A stretch of 64,000 nt of DNA from Lineus longissimus (lineage: Eukaryota > Nemertea > Pilidiophora > Heteronemertea > Lineidae): positions 29,031,501 through 29,095,500 of the forward strand of contig NC_088308.1 of NCBI RefSeq assembly GCF_910592395.1. Direction: 5' to 3'. The notes under the pieces were generated by a model, which made no database searches, was not told the DNA's origin, and worked only from the letters and a program-made list of their open reading frames with translations. Of this stretch, positions 12,072 through 24,000 are shown piece after piece (position 1 is the first letter of the stretch; each line of letters begins with the position of its first letter). The position numbers and the translations under genes were made by a program.

Positions 12072-12077
12072 AATAAA
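12072..12077 (+). terminator. Polyadenylation signal for ATPAF2
   Basis: AATAAA lies about 255 nt downstream of the ATPAF2 stop codon, on the same strand. Confidence 0.6.
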
Positions 12078-12596
12078 AGTTGAAAAAAGAATATGCATTA
12101 ATTCGTTTGTTTTGAAAAGATGGTGACAGTATTGTATGACCTGCATAGTCGTGAGCAAACAGGATTATGGCCATTCCAAACTGCTTCACTGGGATATGAA
12201 TCCTACCAAACTGGAGTGCCATCTTTTCACACTTTGTCTTCTTGTCGTCACAAGAAGGTTGTGACTTTACTAGTGTCATTGTAGGACAAGACAAGGTAGT
12301 GCCAAGTTGGTGACTTGACTTGTCTCCAACAAGCGGTGCCTGTAAAGTAACAGGCGGGACCATGTGTGTTGCAGCATTCCTTATGCAGTCGCAATCGTAC
12401 CAACGATGTCACTGTCCCTCCATAATACCTTTAAAGATTATCCGGTCTCGGAATATTAATGCACAGGGCATGTTCTACCCTCGATCCCCTGCATTCTTCG
12501 ACAGTACGATCATGTGCCTTGCTGGATTACTGGTCCATTGACCTGGGATCACTGGGTTCAGAAACCCGGTCACAGTAACCTTATCCCAACTCATGT

Positions 12597-12657
12597 CTTA
12601 GCCGTGGGGCCCCCGTCTTGGCCGTGGGGCCCCCGTCTTGGCCGTGGGGCTCCTGTC
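12597..12657. repeat. 20-bp GC-rich tandem repeat, about three copies
   Basis: The unit CTTGGCCGTGGGGCCCCCGT is repeated three times, the first and last copies with substitutions. GGGGCCCCC makes each unit partly self-complementary. Confidence 0.7.
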
Positions 12658-13392
12658 GCGCGGTCTACGTTCTATCAGAATCCTTTGTTACTAGTGCATT
12701 AATACAACACGTGGCAGCACAGACGATAGACCGGATATGTTAGTAAGCCGTGATTTAGCGAATGCATGTCATTTTTCAGAATGTATGAATATTTAGTCAA
12801 ACACTTTCAATGAACCACGTTGTAATATATAGATATACGCCATATATATATATGTATATTTGACCTCCTGTATACCACACATGTGGTCGTCTGGAGTGAA
12901 TGACCTTACTTCTACTTTACTCTATACGTTCAGATAGCGTCATGGGGTTAATACCAGTGGACTCGGTGCTGAGAGAATCGGCACAACATGTAAAGGTCGT
13001 GGTATGTAAGTTTAGTTCAGATAAGCTGTGATCTAACTGTCAACAAAAGCATGTTTGGGGTTCATGCTATAAATCGTCCCCCGCCCGAAAAACGGGCGGG
13101 ATTTTCTAAATTTCATTCAAAGCCTAGTTACAATTACTTAGCTCAGATGGCAGCACTTAACAGTAACGGACTCGTAAAATGTGGAAAGTTTCATACGGGT
13201 TTATATACCGTGGCCCTGTGTTATATTTTTGCTGGGGAGGACCGTGTTCTTCAGAAATGACTTTTGCCAATGAGACAGTACCGGCCTAGCCCCCTGTAAG
13301 TGAACAGCGAAGCGGATCGAAGCTTATTTTACTGGTCTAGAGACAGCTGCACCGTATTCTGTCCTCACTCAATGCAAATTAGGTATCTTGGT

Positions 13393-13503
13393 CAGTGCTT
13401 GCTCTGGACGATGGTGAACTGGGGGAACAATCTATCCTGAAGAGGCAAGCTTCAGTGCTAGCTCTGGGCGATGGTGTAGAGGGGAACACCCTATCTTAAA
13501 GAC
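13393..13503. repeat. Tandemly duplicated segment of about 55-60 bp
   Basis: TCAGTGCTTGCTCTGGACGA and TCAGTGCTAGCTCTGGGCGA begin two adjacent copies. Each continues through ATGGTG, GGGGAACA and CTATC(C/T)T(G/A)AAG with scattered substitutions. No coding role is apparent. Confidence 0.6.
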
Positions 13504-15074
13504 AGGTCAGAGGTCCTGCAAATCGGAAGTACTTGCATTTGTTAAATTGACCGACTAATGTCTGTTAGTTCAATCACCCAACCCTACAATTTTATTTGCT
13601 TCATCGTAAAACAGCCACCCTGATCCTTTTTCTTGGGGCCCACGTACCTGTAAAAAAGATTTAAGCCGTTTTCCCTTTAAAATGGTGCTTTTCTACAAGC
13701 TCATAGCCTGCATGAGATATATGATGTAATCTACCTGACTGGCATGAATGTTAAGTATCTACTAGCATTGTACCCGTGGCGCAGGCAGGTTCAAATGGGC
13801 TATACCTTGATTAGATTGAATTGCAATAAACATCTAATGCAATATCAAAGGAGCCATATCGAAGAGACAAATTAAACCAACCATTTGTCCACAGACTCGG
13901 ACCTAGCTGTGGCGTGCTGTATGCGTATAAAAGTATATCAATTAGTCCGATAGAGATGATGAGACAATGCCTCGTTCCTTCGTCAGCAATATGCGCCTTT
14001 TTATACGGAGAAGAGGGAGTACCCAGATAGGCCTTCACATGTCGGCCTCCAAATGGCTCGAACCAATTGCACTATCACTACTAAAACTTTAAAATGTGTG
14101 ATCCTCCTACATGTAGCCAAGTCTCGGGCAAGGCACTTACTCGACAGGCAAGCTAGAAGTTCAGCACCGTGAGCAGCTCCTTGATAAGGCCATTTCAGGT
14201 TCAGCGCTCCTCTTCAGATCAAGTATTGAGAGCTGTGGTGAGCACATAAACATACCATGGTAACCTTTATTATCACGGGTTAGCTCTGGCTAACACAGCA
14301 CCCATAAACAATAGACCACCAATTTGACCCCAGCTCCTTACTGCGGGAAAACCCAAGTCCAGCGACCGAAAGTACCAAAAATACATTTTTGTTTACATTT
14401 GAACTGCACACATACGTTTGTTTACAATTTCTTTCCCCGCGAAATCTCGAAGATCAGGTGACCTACAATCGTGGATTGAAAATAACATTAACCTTGGTGC
14501 AGCAGGTCAACACGTGTACAGGCTGTTCCAATCACCCCCCCCCCCCACAGCCAGCCGTTCAACAGGCCGGTAGTGTTAGTCACCCCACAGGGAGTGCAGG
14601 TGATTCATTAATCCCCTGCATAACTAAACAGCAATGACTTGGCTTCCGTGAGTGGTAAGGAGAATTGACCGTGTCCGATTAAAAATCCCTCATTACTGCT
14701 CCGCTGAAGTAAATTTCCGAAAATAAACATGACGTTGCATCAGGATAACATATCACCTGCAAACGTGCAAAATTTCGAGACGAAACACGACCCCCAAATG
14801 GCACTTTAGCGAGCCGCCTTATAGTATTATGATATAGATATGCGGCCTATCTGATGAAACCCTGCCCCGGTTCTCTGGACCCGGGGTATCTTGATAATCA
14901 GTTCTTGTCAGATAACGTGAATGGTACGGGCCTATCTTTGGTCATCGACTCGACGTTATCCCACGGAATTAATGCAGTTAGCTAAAAGACCTTTTCCATT
15001 TTAATCAGAAAAACACCTAACAAAGGCCTGGCAAGGGCGGTTTTTACTGAACAACAGAGCTTCGCGTAGACGCC

Positions 15075-18000
15075 ATGATTTATTTCAATTTGATAGTCTC
15101 GCTATTTCTCTTCAGTAGCTCTTGTGCGGACCAAGGTGAGTCGATTTTACAAAAACATTTGAGATTTTTCCACAAAACTCACTGACAGCATAGATATGTT
15201 GAACACGAATCCCATGTAGTGGTCTTTAGAACGTCCCTGGATGTTCTTCGGCCAGCACTCCCATTGCATGCGAGTCATTATCTTTAAACTACTATTTCAA
15301 AGACAATGTCACATCCAACAGTCCCGAAACGTTCTACATTTAAAAAAGGGAGAGGATGTAGCCAATGGACATGTTTATCAATAGACAACAAGGTACGTTT
15401 GTCTCAAACAGGGTACTTAAAGAAAAAGAGCAAGAAAATAGCAATTTTTTTCAGCGACGTACCTGAGTCTCTATAGTCGAATCCCGGACAGGCGGGCAAA
15501 GTACACCTCATCCAAGACTGTCCGGGTGACCACAGTGGTATCATGTGCCGAGCGCTGTGCCTCCGAGACCGCCTTTAACTGCCGGAGCTTCAACTTCAAG
15601 CACACTACAGACACGTGTGTTTCAAGCAGTGAAGACTATGGAGGAGACAGCTCCACGCTGACGCTATCTAATGACAGTGGCTGGGATTTCTACATCAGTA
15701 AGTGAAACAAAATGGGGAGAGGGGCAGGCGACGATTCAACTGCTTTCCAACTGCAAGCTAATGTTAAAGGCAACGTTACGTTTAGGATCTCATGACATGG
15801 ACATGGACTGTACAACCTGTAGCCGTATAAACTTCTCAAAGGCATAACTACATTATTCGCGCATATCCTATCAGAGCGTGGTTGTCCGTCATTATGACGT
15901 TAGTTGTGTGTGTGTTCCCGACACTAACTTCGTCTTGTACGCTAAGGACACCCAATATCTTTCTCAATCTCAATCGAAAACTCACTTAACATTTCCCATT
16001 TACTCTATTGACAGCCAATTTCCGCAGCCTCTTCAACCGGGTCCCTGATCACATGGTCTACAAAGCCAATGACCTGACCGTGCTGGGAGTCTCCCCAGAG
16101 GAGTGCGCCAGGAGGTGTTACTACGAGACGTCCATCCAATGTCTTTCCTTTGACTATGACATGCGCAATGGGACACAGGTGTGCTTTTTGAGCAGTCAGA
16201 ACGCTTACACTAATGGCGGACTCGTGCAAGTGTCTGGGGTGGATGTGTATGAGAGGATCACAGGTAAAATCTCTCCGTCTCTATCGGATTGCTAATGCGA
16301 AAGTTTGGCACAACTTCAAAGTTATCTACATTAGAAAAAGTAATCGTCATAAGCTTTCCCAAGTGAGACCCAAGTTTCGTTCATCAAACCTCCCTGCGGT
16401 AAGGTTGCTGTCCACACAGATATATACAGTTAGTGGTCCTTGGTTGTACCAAATGGTAAGACAACTATGGTAAGACAACTTGTCGCAACTTGCCTAATGC
16501 TGGTCTGGTTACAGTTACAGGCAGAAGTATTGTCTTATGTTTAATGAACAGACTGATCAATTTCAGTCATGATTAATTGAACGTGTATTTCAGATGGGAC
16601 CCTGTCCTTCTTTTTCACCTACGGCTTCGGGGCGATCGAAGGTCACAACACGAAACAACACAACAGTGTCGACTTGGAGCAGTGTGCATCCTACTGTTTG
16701 ACCGAGACAGAGTTCGAGTGCAAGTCCTTTGATTACGTCCTCCAGCTGAAGCAGTGCAAGCTTTGTCAGTATTCAGTCAGCGACATCCCTGAGGCATTCC
16801 AGACGTCGGGATACGGACAACCGGTTCTGCATTACGAGAAGCTATGTAAGTATCAGATGAGAGTTATGTCTCTGTCTCTATAGTCGTTCCTCTACCAGTA
16901 ATCAAAGCGTAAACGTGCATCAATAACCAATTAACGTCTTTGCATGGAGGCAATGCATAATCTGATCCTCAGATGACAAGCACTTCTAATCAATTTACAC
17001 TTCGTCCTCTGATATGCAATAACGAGATACATGGATTAGTCAAGTAGATCAGTTGGTGTTCCAAAGGCATCTCGATTCGACATTCTCTCCAGCCGAGACA
17101 ATACACTGGTCCTCTTGATGAAGTTAGCGTATTCAATCTGAACACCTTTCCACATTTCATCCTCAGATCTTCATCCAGCAAACACTCGGAGGAAATGCTA
17201 CCTAATAACCGGGCCTAAAACTAACAGTAGTTCAGAATTGACAGACAATCCTCTTTTCAGTGAAGCACATGAAGTATTTCTACCCGACAGCCAGAGCCAG
17301 CCTGAACATACCCGAGGAGACATTGTTCAATCAGACGGCCGAGTCCTGCGCTAAGCGATGCCTGAAAGAGGACAGGTTCATCTGTCGCTCCTTCGACTAC
17401 CTCATCGCCAACCAATCCTGCTTCCTCAGCAGTCTCACAGGAAGCGATGTGGATGGACTGTTGACGAATTATTCAACTCCAACAACACATTTTGAAATGA
17501 AGCCAATTCTTGGTAGGTTTCCCGGAAGAAACAGTCATGGGTAACATGTAATCACTAACAAGTCTTCTTCAGTTGGAGCCCAATGTTTGGCGCAGTTGGA
17601 AACGGCAAGAGTCTAAAGAAGCTTCTTTTGTTAGGCGCATATATGTATTTGTAAAAGAATGAGGCATCATACAAGAATCTTAATGAGATGACAAAATTGT
17701 GCATCTTATCAGAATCAGGCTTTTCGTCTATGAGCTAGGACTGCGCTGCTGATTCCTGATCTGACAAATTCCTACTTCAGAGTGTGGTGATCCCCTCACA
17801 CTAACAGCTGAGACAGGTGACATTGCCTCACCCGGCTGGCCGAGGCCATACCTCAGAGAGGAGACCTGTAAATGGATTATCCGCACAACGCCCGGGAGAG
17901 TCATCCGCTTGACCTTCACCCATCTGAGTATCGAACGCATGGTGGCCAACCCATCCCTCTGCTCAAACGCCGACTATGTTGAAGTGTTCTTGCCCCAGTC

Positions 18001-21000
18001 TTCGGGAAGACTCTGCTTCAACCCCGATACCTATCTCTCGGTGACTAACGAAATGACAGTGGTGTTCAAGTCTGGGTTGGCAAGGCAGGACACGGGATTC
18101 AGGGCTTTCTACACATCTGGTAAGCTTCACTTCAAATACATCATGATATCAACATGTCGTCCTCGACGCTTTATTAGAAGGAATGACCTGTAAATTGTCT
18201 TCCCAAAATACCGATGGCGAGTCTTTCCAGGGAGTGACTCTCACGCCAAGCACCTGTCATTAGGGCCACTACAGAGACTGGTGCTATATTCCATCTGACA
18301 CCTAACTCTCATTCATCTCTTACCAAAGCAAAAGTGATAAGATAAGTTGAGCCCGAACTCATCGAAACTCATTGATTTCAAATAACATAACGAGTGCAGA
18401 AGGCTTGGTAGTGAGTCCACAAGGCTTGGAAGTGAGTCCACTAGGCTTGGTAGTGAGTCCACTAGGCTTGGTAGTGAGTCCACAAGGCTTGGTAGTGAGT
18501 CTAGAAGGCTTGGAAGTGAGTCCACTAGGCTTGGTAGTGAGTCCACTAGGCTTGGTAGTGATTCCAGAAGGCTTGGAAGTGAGTCCACTAGACTTGGTAG
18601 TGAGTCCACAAGGCATGTTAGTGAGTCCAGAAGTCTTGGTGATGCATGTGATAAGATGACAAGAACCTTCCCAGGGACAGGGTGGTTGTCGTTGAAAACA
18701 CACTATACTCAGACTATCGTTTCCATGGTCTTCAGAATGGATGTGCAGCGGCTTGATAAGAAAGCCAGGCGAGATAGCCACACCCAACTTCCCCGAGCCA
18801 TACCCTCCAGATGCTTCATGTCTCTGGGAGATAGAGTCCCCGGACTACCAGTCCCCCAACCCCTCGCCAGTCAACCTCTACTTCGATAGGTTTCACCTGG
18901 ATTATAATGCGACCTCCGCTGATTGTTCCAAGAGCGATAGTGTAAGGGTCTACATCGACAACCAAGTGAAGTAAGTAGAAGGAGGTTTGAACAGTCAGTT
19001 TTTGTATTCTGTACAAGTTACAATTTTAAAGAGATAATAGATGCCGCAGGTGGTCAAAGGTATGGTTCGAATAACTCCGTCATTCCACAACATAATCAAT
19101 TTCACAGGATTGGTCATTGCCTTTACCGAACTTGGGAAGAAATTGTTGAAGGCTTATACCCAAAATGTTGACATGGTGATGCCGGGCTGATGTAATACTT
19201 AGTAAGGACGCCCCGTGAAACTTTCAGCCATAAGTTGTTGCCTGCAAATTCGATAATCGATGATCGATCTTATGTTCCATTTTAGGTATGACTTTTGTGG
19301 GCGACAAGGCAAGAACGTGACAGTGATCTCGCCAGTTGGGAGAATGGAGGTGTTGTTTCAATCTGATCTGGGTGTAGCGTTCTCCGGCTTCCATGCCTTC
19401 ATCACATTCGGGGAAACTATTGAACCGAGTACAACACCTTCCCCGACAGGTTAGTATCATGGTGGGCAATGCTCCTGCTGAAGACTGCAGAAAAGATTCC
19501 TTCTCCGCAGAAGTAAACTCTCTATACGTTACGGTATGTTGCTTCTTAAGCATGGACCAACGTATTTCAAGGTTCCGATGCAGTCAAGATATCAACCAGA
19601 GGAAAGGGGAAATTCATTCTTATGCTCGATTTCGTATTCAGATACCTCTGACTCTCTTTCAGTGTCGTGCGGAGGCACCATTGACGTCACCACACCAGGG
19701 CAGCTCACGAGCCCAGGCTATCCGAACTACTACGACAGCAACCTCAGGTGTACCTGGGTGTTGAGAGCGCCTCCTGACAGCAGGGTCATACTCTCCTTTA
19801 CCTACTTCAGATTACAGTCTGGGAGCCAGAGCGTCCTCACGCCCATCTCGTGCAGCACTGACTACGTGAAGGTCAGGGACGGAGGGGACGCTGGAGGCAG
19901 GCTGATAGGGGTTTATTGTGGCTTTCAGGTCGACAGGATCCAGAACATCACATCTTCTTCGGAGGCTCTACACATCTACATGTTCTCAGATGAAGGCAGG
20001 AATCTTTACAGGGGATTCTCGGCAGAGTATGACGTTGTCACTTCTGCGGATATTACCACAACTCCAGCACCATCCTGTCCGCAGCAGACTGTCACCACAC
20101 CTGGGCAAATCAGCAGCCCAAACTATCCAAACGACTACCCGACAAGCGTGACCTGCATCTGGCTCATCCGAGCACCACAAGGAAAACAAACATTTCTTTC
20201 ATTCACTGATGTCATGTTGTCACATGAAACTAGTAGTAACGGCGTCATTGACTGTGATAATGACGTCATTACCATTGTAGACGGCAGCAATATCTTCGGG
20301 TCATTTGTGGACAGTCCCTGCGGACCAGCTCAACCTTTGACCTATGTATCAACCAATCAGGATCTGCTTGTGCAGTTTTCATCCAGTGACAGATACGTAG
20401 CACGTGGATTCCAAGCTAACGTTACGTTTGAGACAGTGTTCCCCTGCAACAGTAGTGTACGTGAAGAAGGATACATACTTTCCCCAAACTATCCGAATTC
20501 CCCAGACATCGGTGACAACTGCAGATGGAGCATCATCGCACCTTTGGGCAAACTCATTAAGCTGGTGTTCGAAGAGATTAACCTTGGCGAGGGAAATTCA
20601 ACTGACTGCAGTCAACAGCCTGCTGTTCTCGAGATTCAAGGAAGCCTACTAGCGAAGACCGAATTCTGTGGTTCTCTAGATCCATTTGAAGTCCATGTCG
20701 ACGAGACTTATTTGGAAGTCAGATTTATCTCGGCTCGCCTGATTGCCAGTGATGTAAGATTCAAGGTCAGGGTGAAATACAAAGGTGAGTTGGTGTGATG
20801 ACATAGACAGTACATGGGTTCGAATTCTTACCACATTCTCGCTCTCATTGAAAAGGTTCTTTTGTTTTTGTCCCTCGTTTCTAAAAAAGTATCACTCCGT
20901 AGAATGTTCTTCGAGCAGCTTCGAGCATGTTGTTGCCAAACGTCAAGACAGCAGATAAGACGACCATGTGTCGACATTTTCACGAACTGGTATGGTTTTC

Positions 21001-24000
21001 TATTTCAGATTGCGGGCCGACATCACTAACTCCAGACAGCACGCCGACACCCACTTCCTCTATGACGACATCCACCCCATTTCAAGAATGCCGCTTCTAT
21101 GTTGACGTCAGTGATATTGGCTTGCTCAGTTCGTACAACGTTACGAAACCAAGCGACAGGAACATCACCTGCACATGGACAATCTATGCACCTGGGATTC
21201 TCTATTTTCTAACTCGTATTGATTTGAACTTCGACCTCGGATTCAACATGACCGAAAAGTTAGACTCGGAAGGACTATGCGTCGACAACTACGTGAGCGT
21301 TTTTGATGGCTATGTGGAAGACTTCAATATGGCACCGGAACTTGGGCGTTACTGTGGCGGGAAACGACCCTTTAACATCATGTCAAGTAACGCCTCGATC
21401 ACAGTTCAACTGAGGATTACAGACGAAGTTGGGTTTCAGGGATTTGCTGGTGCCTACAAGATACAGAGCGATGAGGGCTTAGTAGGTAAGAGGAATGTAG
21501 AAGAAACATTTATATTACGAGAAGCTTGGAGTCATAAAGGGAATTCTCATTTTGTACAAGTAATGTCTTTAGACAGTCATTTGTCCTCTAGCGAAGTTTC
21601 TTTCCAAGAATGCCAACATATTTGGCACTTCACTTTTTAGTTGTTAAAAAGCTACATTTTGTTTTCTGTCTCACAGCGGGATCCGCCATCTCCTACTATC
21701 CCGGGTTCTCACCATCCGTCTTCACGAGCCCGAACTACCAATCAACAGCCTCCATAGACGTTGCCTTGAATGCCTATCATGTGATTGGTGGAATCTTGCC
21801 CAATCAGATGGTAGCCCTGACGTACAACGTATCACTGGGTGAGGGCAAGCACTGGCACACATGCCAGCACTTGTATTTAGAGATCAAGGACAGCAAGGGC
21901 TCGAAACGGTTATGTGGGGTCATGATGGAAAGGACCATTCATTTGCCGGAGCCTGTTGGACGTACTATCCAGATTCATCTCTACACTGATGGCCTCATCA
22001 GCAGGCTGCAATATGTCATGTCTTATGAGCTGCTTGAAAAGGATATTCAAACTACTACTCTTACACCTACCACTACACCTACTACTACCACGACTTCCAC
22101 GACTTCCACGTCTTCCACAACCTCCACAACTTCCACCACTACAACACCTTCCACTACAACACCTACAACCACCACTACACTTACTACTTCCATGCCTACT
22201 ACGACTTCCACCACGACATTACCTACCACTGCAACAAGGTTCACCACTATATTGTCTACCACTTCAACACCAACCACAACCACAACTACGCCTACTACTT
22301 CAACGCCTACCACGACTACCACGACTTCCACGACTTCCACGACTTCCACGACTTCCACGACTTCCACGACTTCCACAACTTCCACCACTACAACACCTTC
22401 CACTACAGCACCTACAACCACCACTACACTTACTACTTCCATGCCTACTACGACTTCCACCACGACATTACCTACCACTGCAACAAGGTTCACCACTATA
22501 TTGTCTACCACTTCAACACCAACCACAACCACAACTACGCCTACTACTTCAACGCCTACCGCAACATCGCCTACCAGCTCACCTCCTGCGACGACGCCTA
22601 ACACAACATCGCCTACCAACTCACCTACTACGACGACGCTTGCCACAACACTGCCTACTACCTCACCTAATACGACGACGCCTGCCACAACAAAACCTAT
22701 CACAACTACACCTACCACTATAGAATCTACCACTGCAAGCCCACCTTCATCATCTGAAACCTCGGCTACCACAGCACCAGATGCCAATGATACATTTACA
22801 GCTTTGCCAGGAACAAACGAAAGTCTTAAAGCTGGTAAGAATGAGTATTCAATTTGGAACTCCGATGTCATTCCTCTATCCAAGCAGTTGAGACATTCAA
22901 GTGTCCTCAAGGGCTGCCCATTGACGTACCAAACTAACCAGAAGGAGCCTGACTGTGTATGACGTGTACATGTTGTGTACATTTTTCCGGCTGTCCGGTG
23001 ATCGTTACATGACCTTGTCCACGTTGAAGGAACTGTTTTCTTAGTAGACGCTTCAACTATAAACTCTGTACATGTATCCACTGTGTTTTGCCTTTAGCAC
23101 CATGTCATTTATCTTGAGCGAACGCAAGCACATACGCTAATATGACTCGCGTTTAGTATTATTGAGGGATTGAGTGGTAAAAGAACCAACATTTATTGCA
23201 GATGGCAGCAGCAAGACGTCCACGTGGATGATCATTATTGGTGTGACTATCGCTGTTATCTTTGTAGCCGCCGTGGCGTTAGTGATTGTCTACAGAAGGC
23301 GAGCGTCGAGAAGGTGTGTAAAAGCCTTTCGACAAGGAAGACGACAACACAAAACACTTTTCCTGCGCTACGTCTAGCTGGTATAATTACCACTTTTAAA
23401 AAGGTTTTATACTCATCTACATGACGAGTTTTTTGTTACTCTCACTGGTCCTTGAAAATCAGGATGTGGTCGAACGTGTCTACTATCCTTCCTTTTCATC
23501 CTCCAAAAGAGGTTTTTTAGTTTAAGTTAGATATAATGCTTGGTTTCTGATCGCAGAATTTACCTCGATCAGTGTAAAAGATCCGAACGTGCTAAGGTTG
23601 ATTATCAGCACATACTTCTTTTGATAGGAATGATGTCTACGGCCAGGTAAGTGCCTTCTTCCAACGACGACCGAGTGAAAGGAAGTTGATTAAGAAAACA
23701 CCCTCATTCTACAGCGATGGCACCTTGACGAGGACCCGGGCGAAAAGGGGGTAAGTAAGGTATTGCCTCTAGACGAGGGGAATCACAAGGATAGCTGGTT
23801 TTATATTGCTGATTTGTGTCTTTGCCTGTAGACCCTCGTCAGTGTAAGCCATTCGCTGCTTAGTGTCTTTGCCTGTAGACCCTCGTCAGTGTAAGCCATT
23901 CGCTGCTTAGTGTCTTTGCCTGTTGGCCCTCGTCAGTGTAAGCCATTCGCTGCTTAGTGTCTTTGCCTGTTGGCCCTCGTCAGTGTAAGCCATTTGCTGC

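Larger units (their letters stand above)
12090..15074. other. Gene-poor gap between ATPAF2 and the PAN/CUB gene
   Basis: About 3 kb with no convincing exon. It contains a GC-rich 20-bp triplication near 12600, a duplicated segment near 13400, an AT dinucleotide patch near 12835-12860 and a run of 12 C at 14535-14546. The promoter of the PAN/CUB gene is expected in the last few hundred bases, but I see no clear element. Confidence 0.45.

Noticed and set aside
18313-18787. Repetitive open frames on both strands
   Set aside because: By-products of the stop-free 21-bp intronic repeat; not flanked by splice sites in phase with the CUB exons.
22047-23081. Minus-strand 344-codon open frame, Val/Glu-rich
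   Set aside because: It is the antisense of the Thr/Ser mucin exon (ACC/ACA threonine codons read back as Val/Gly). It has no independent splice or start evidence.
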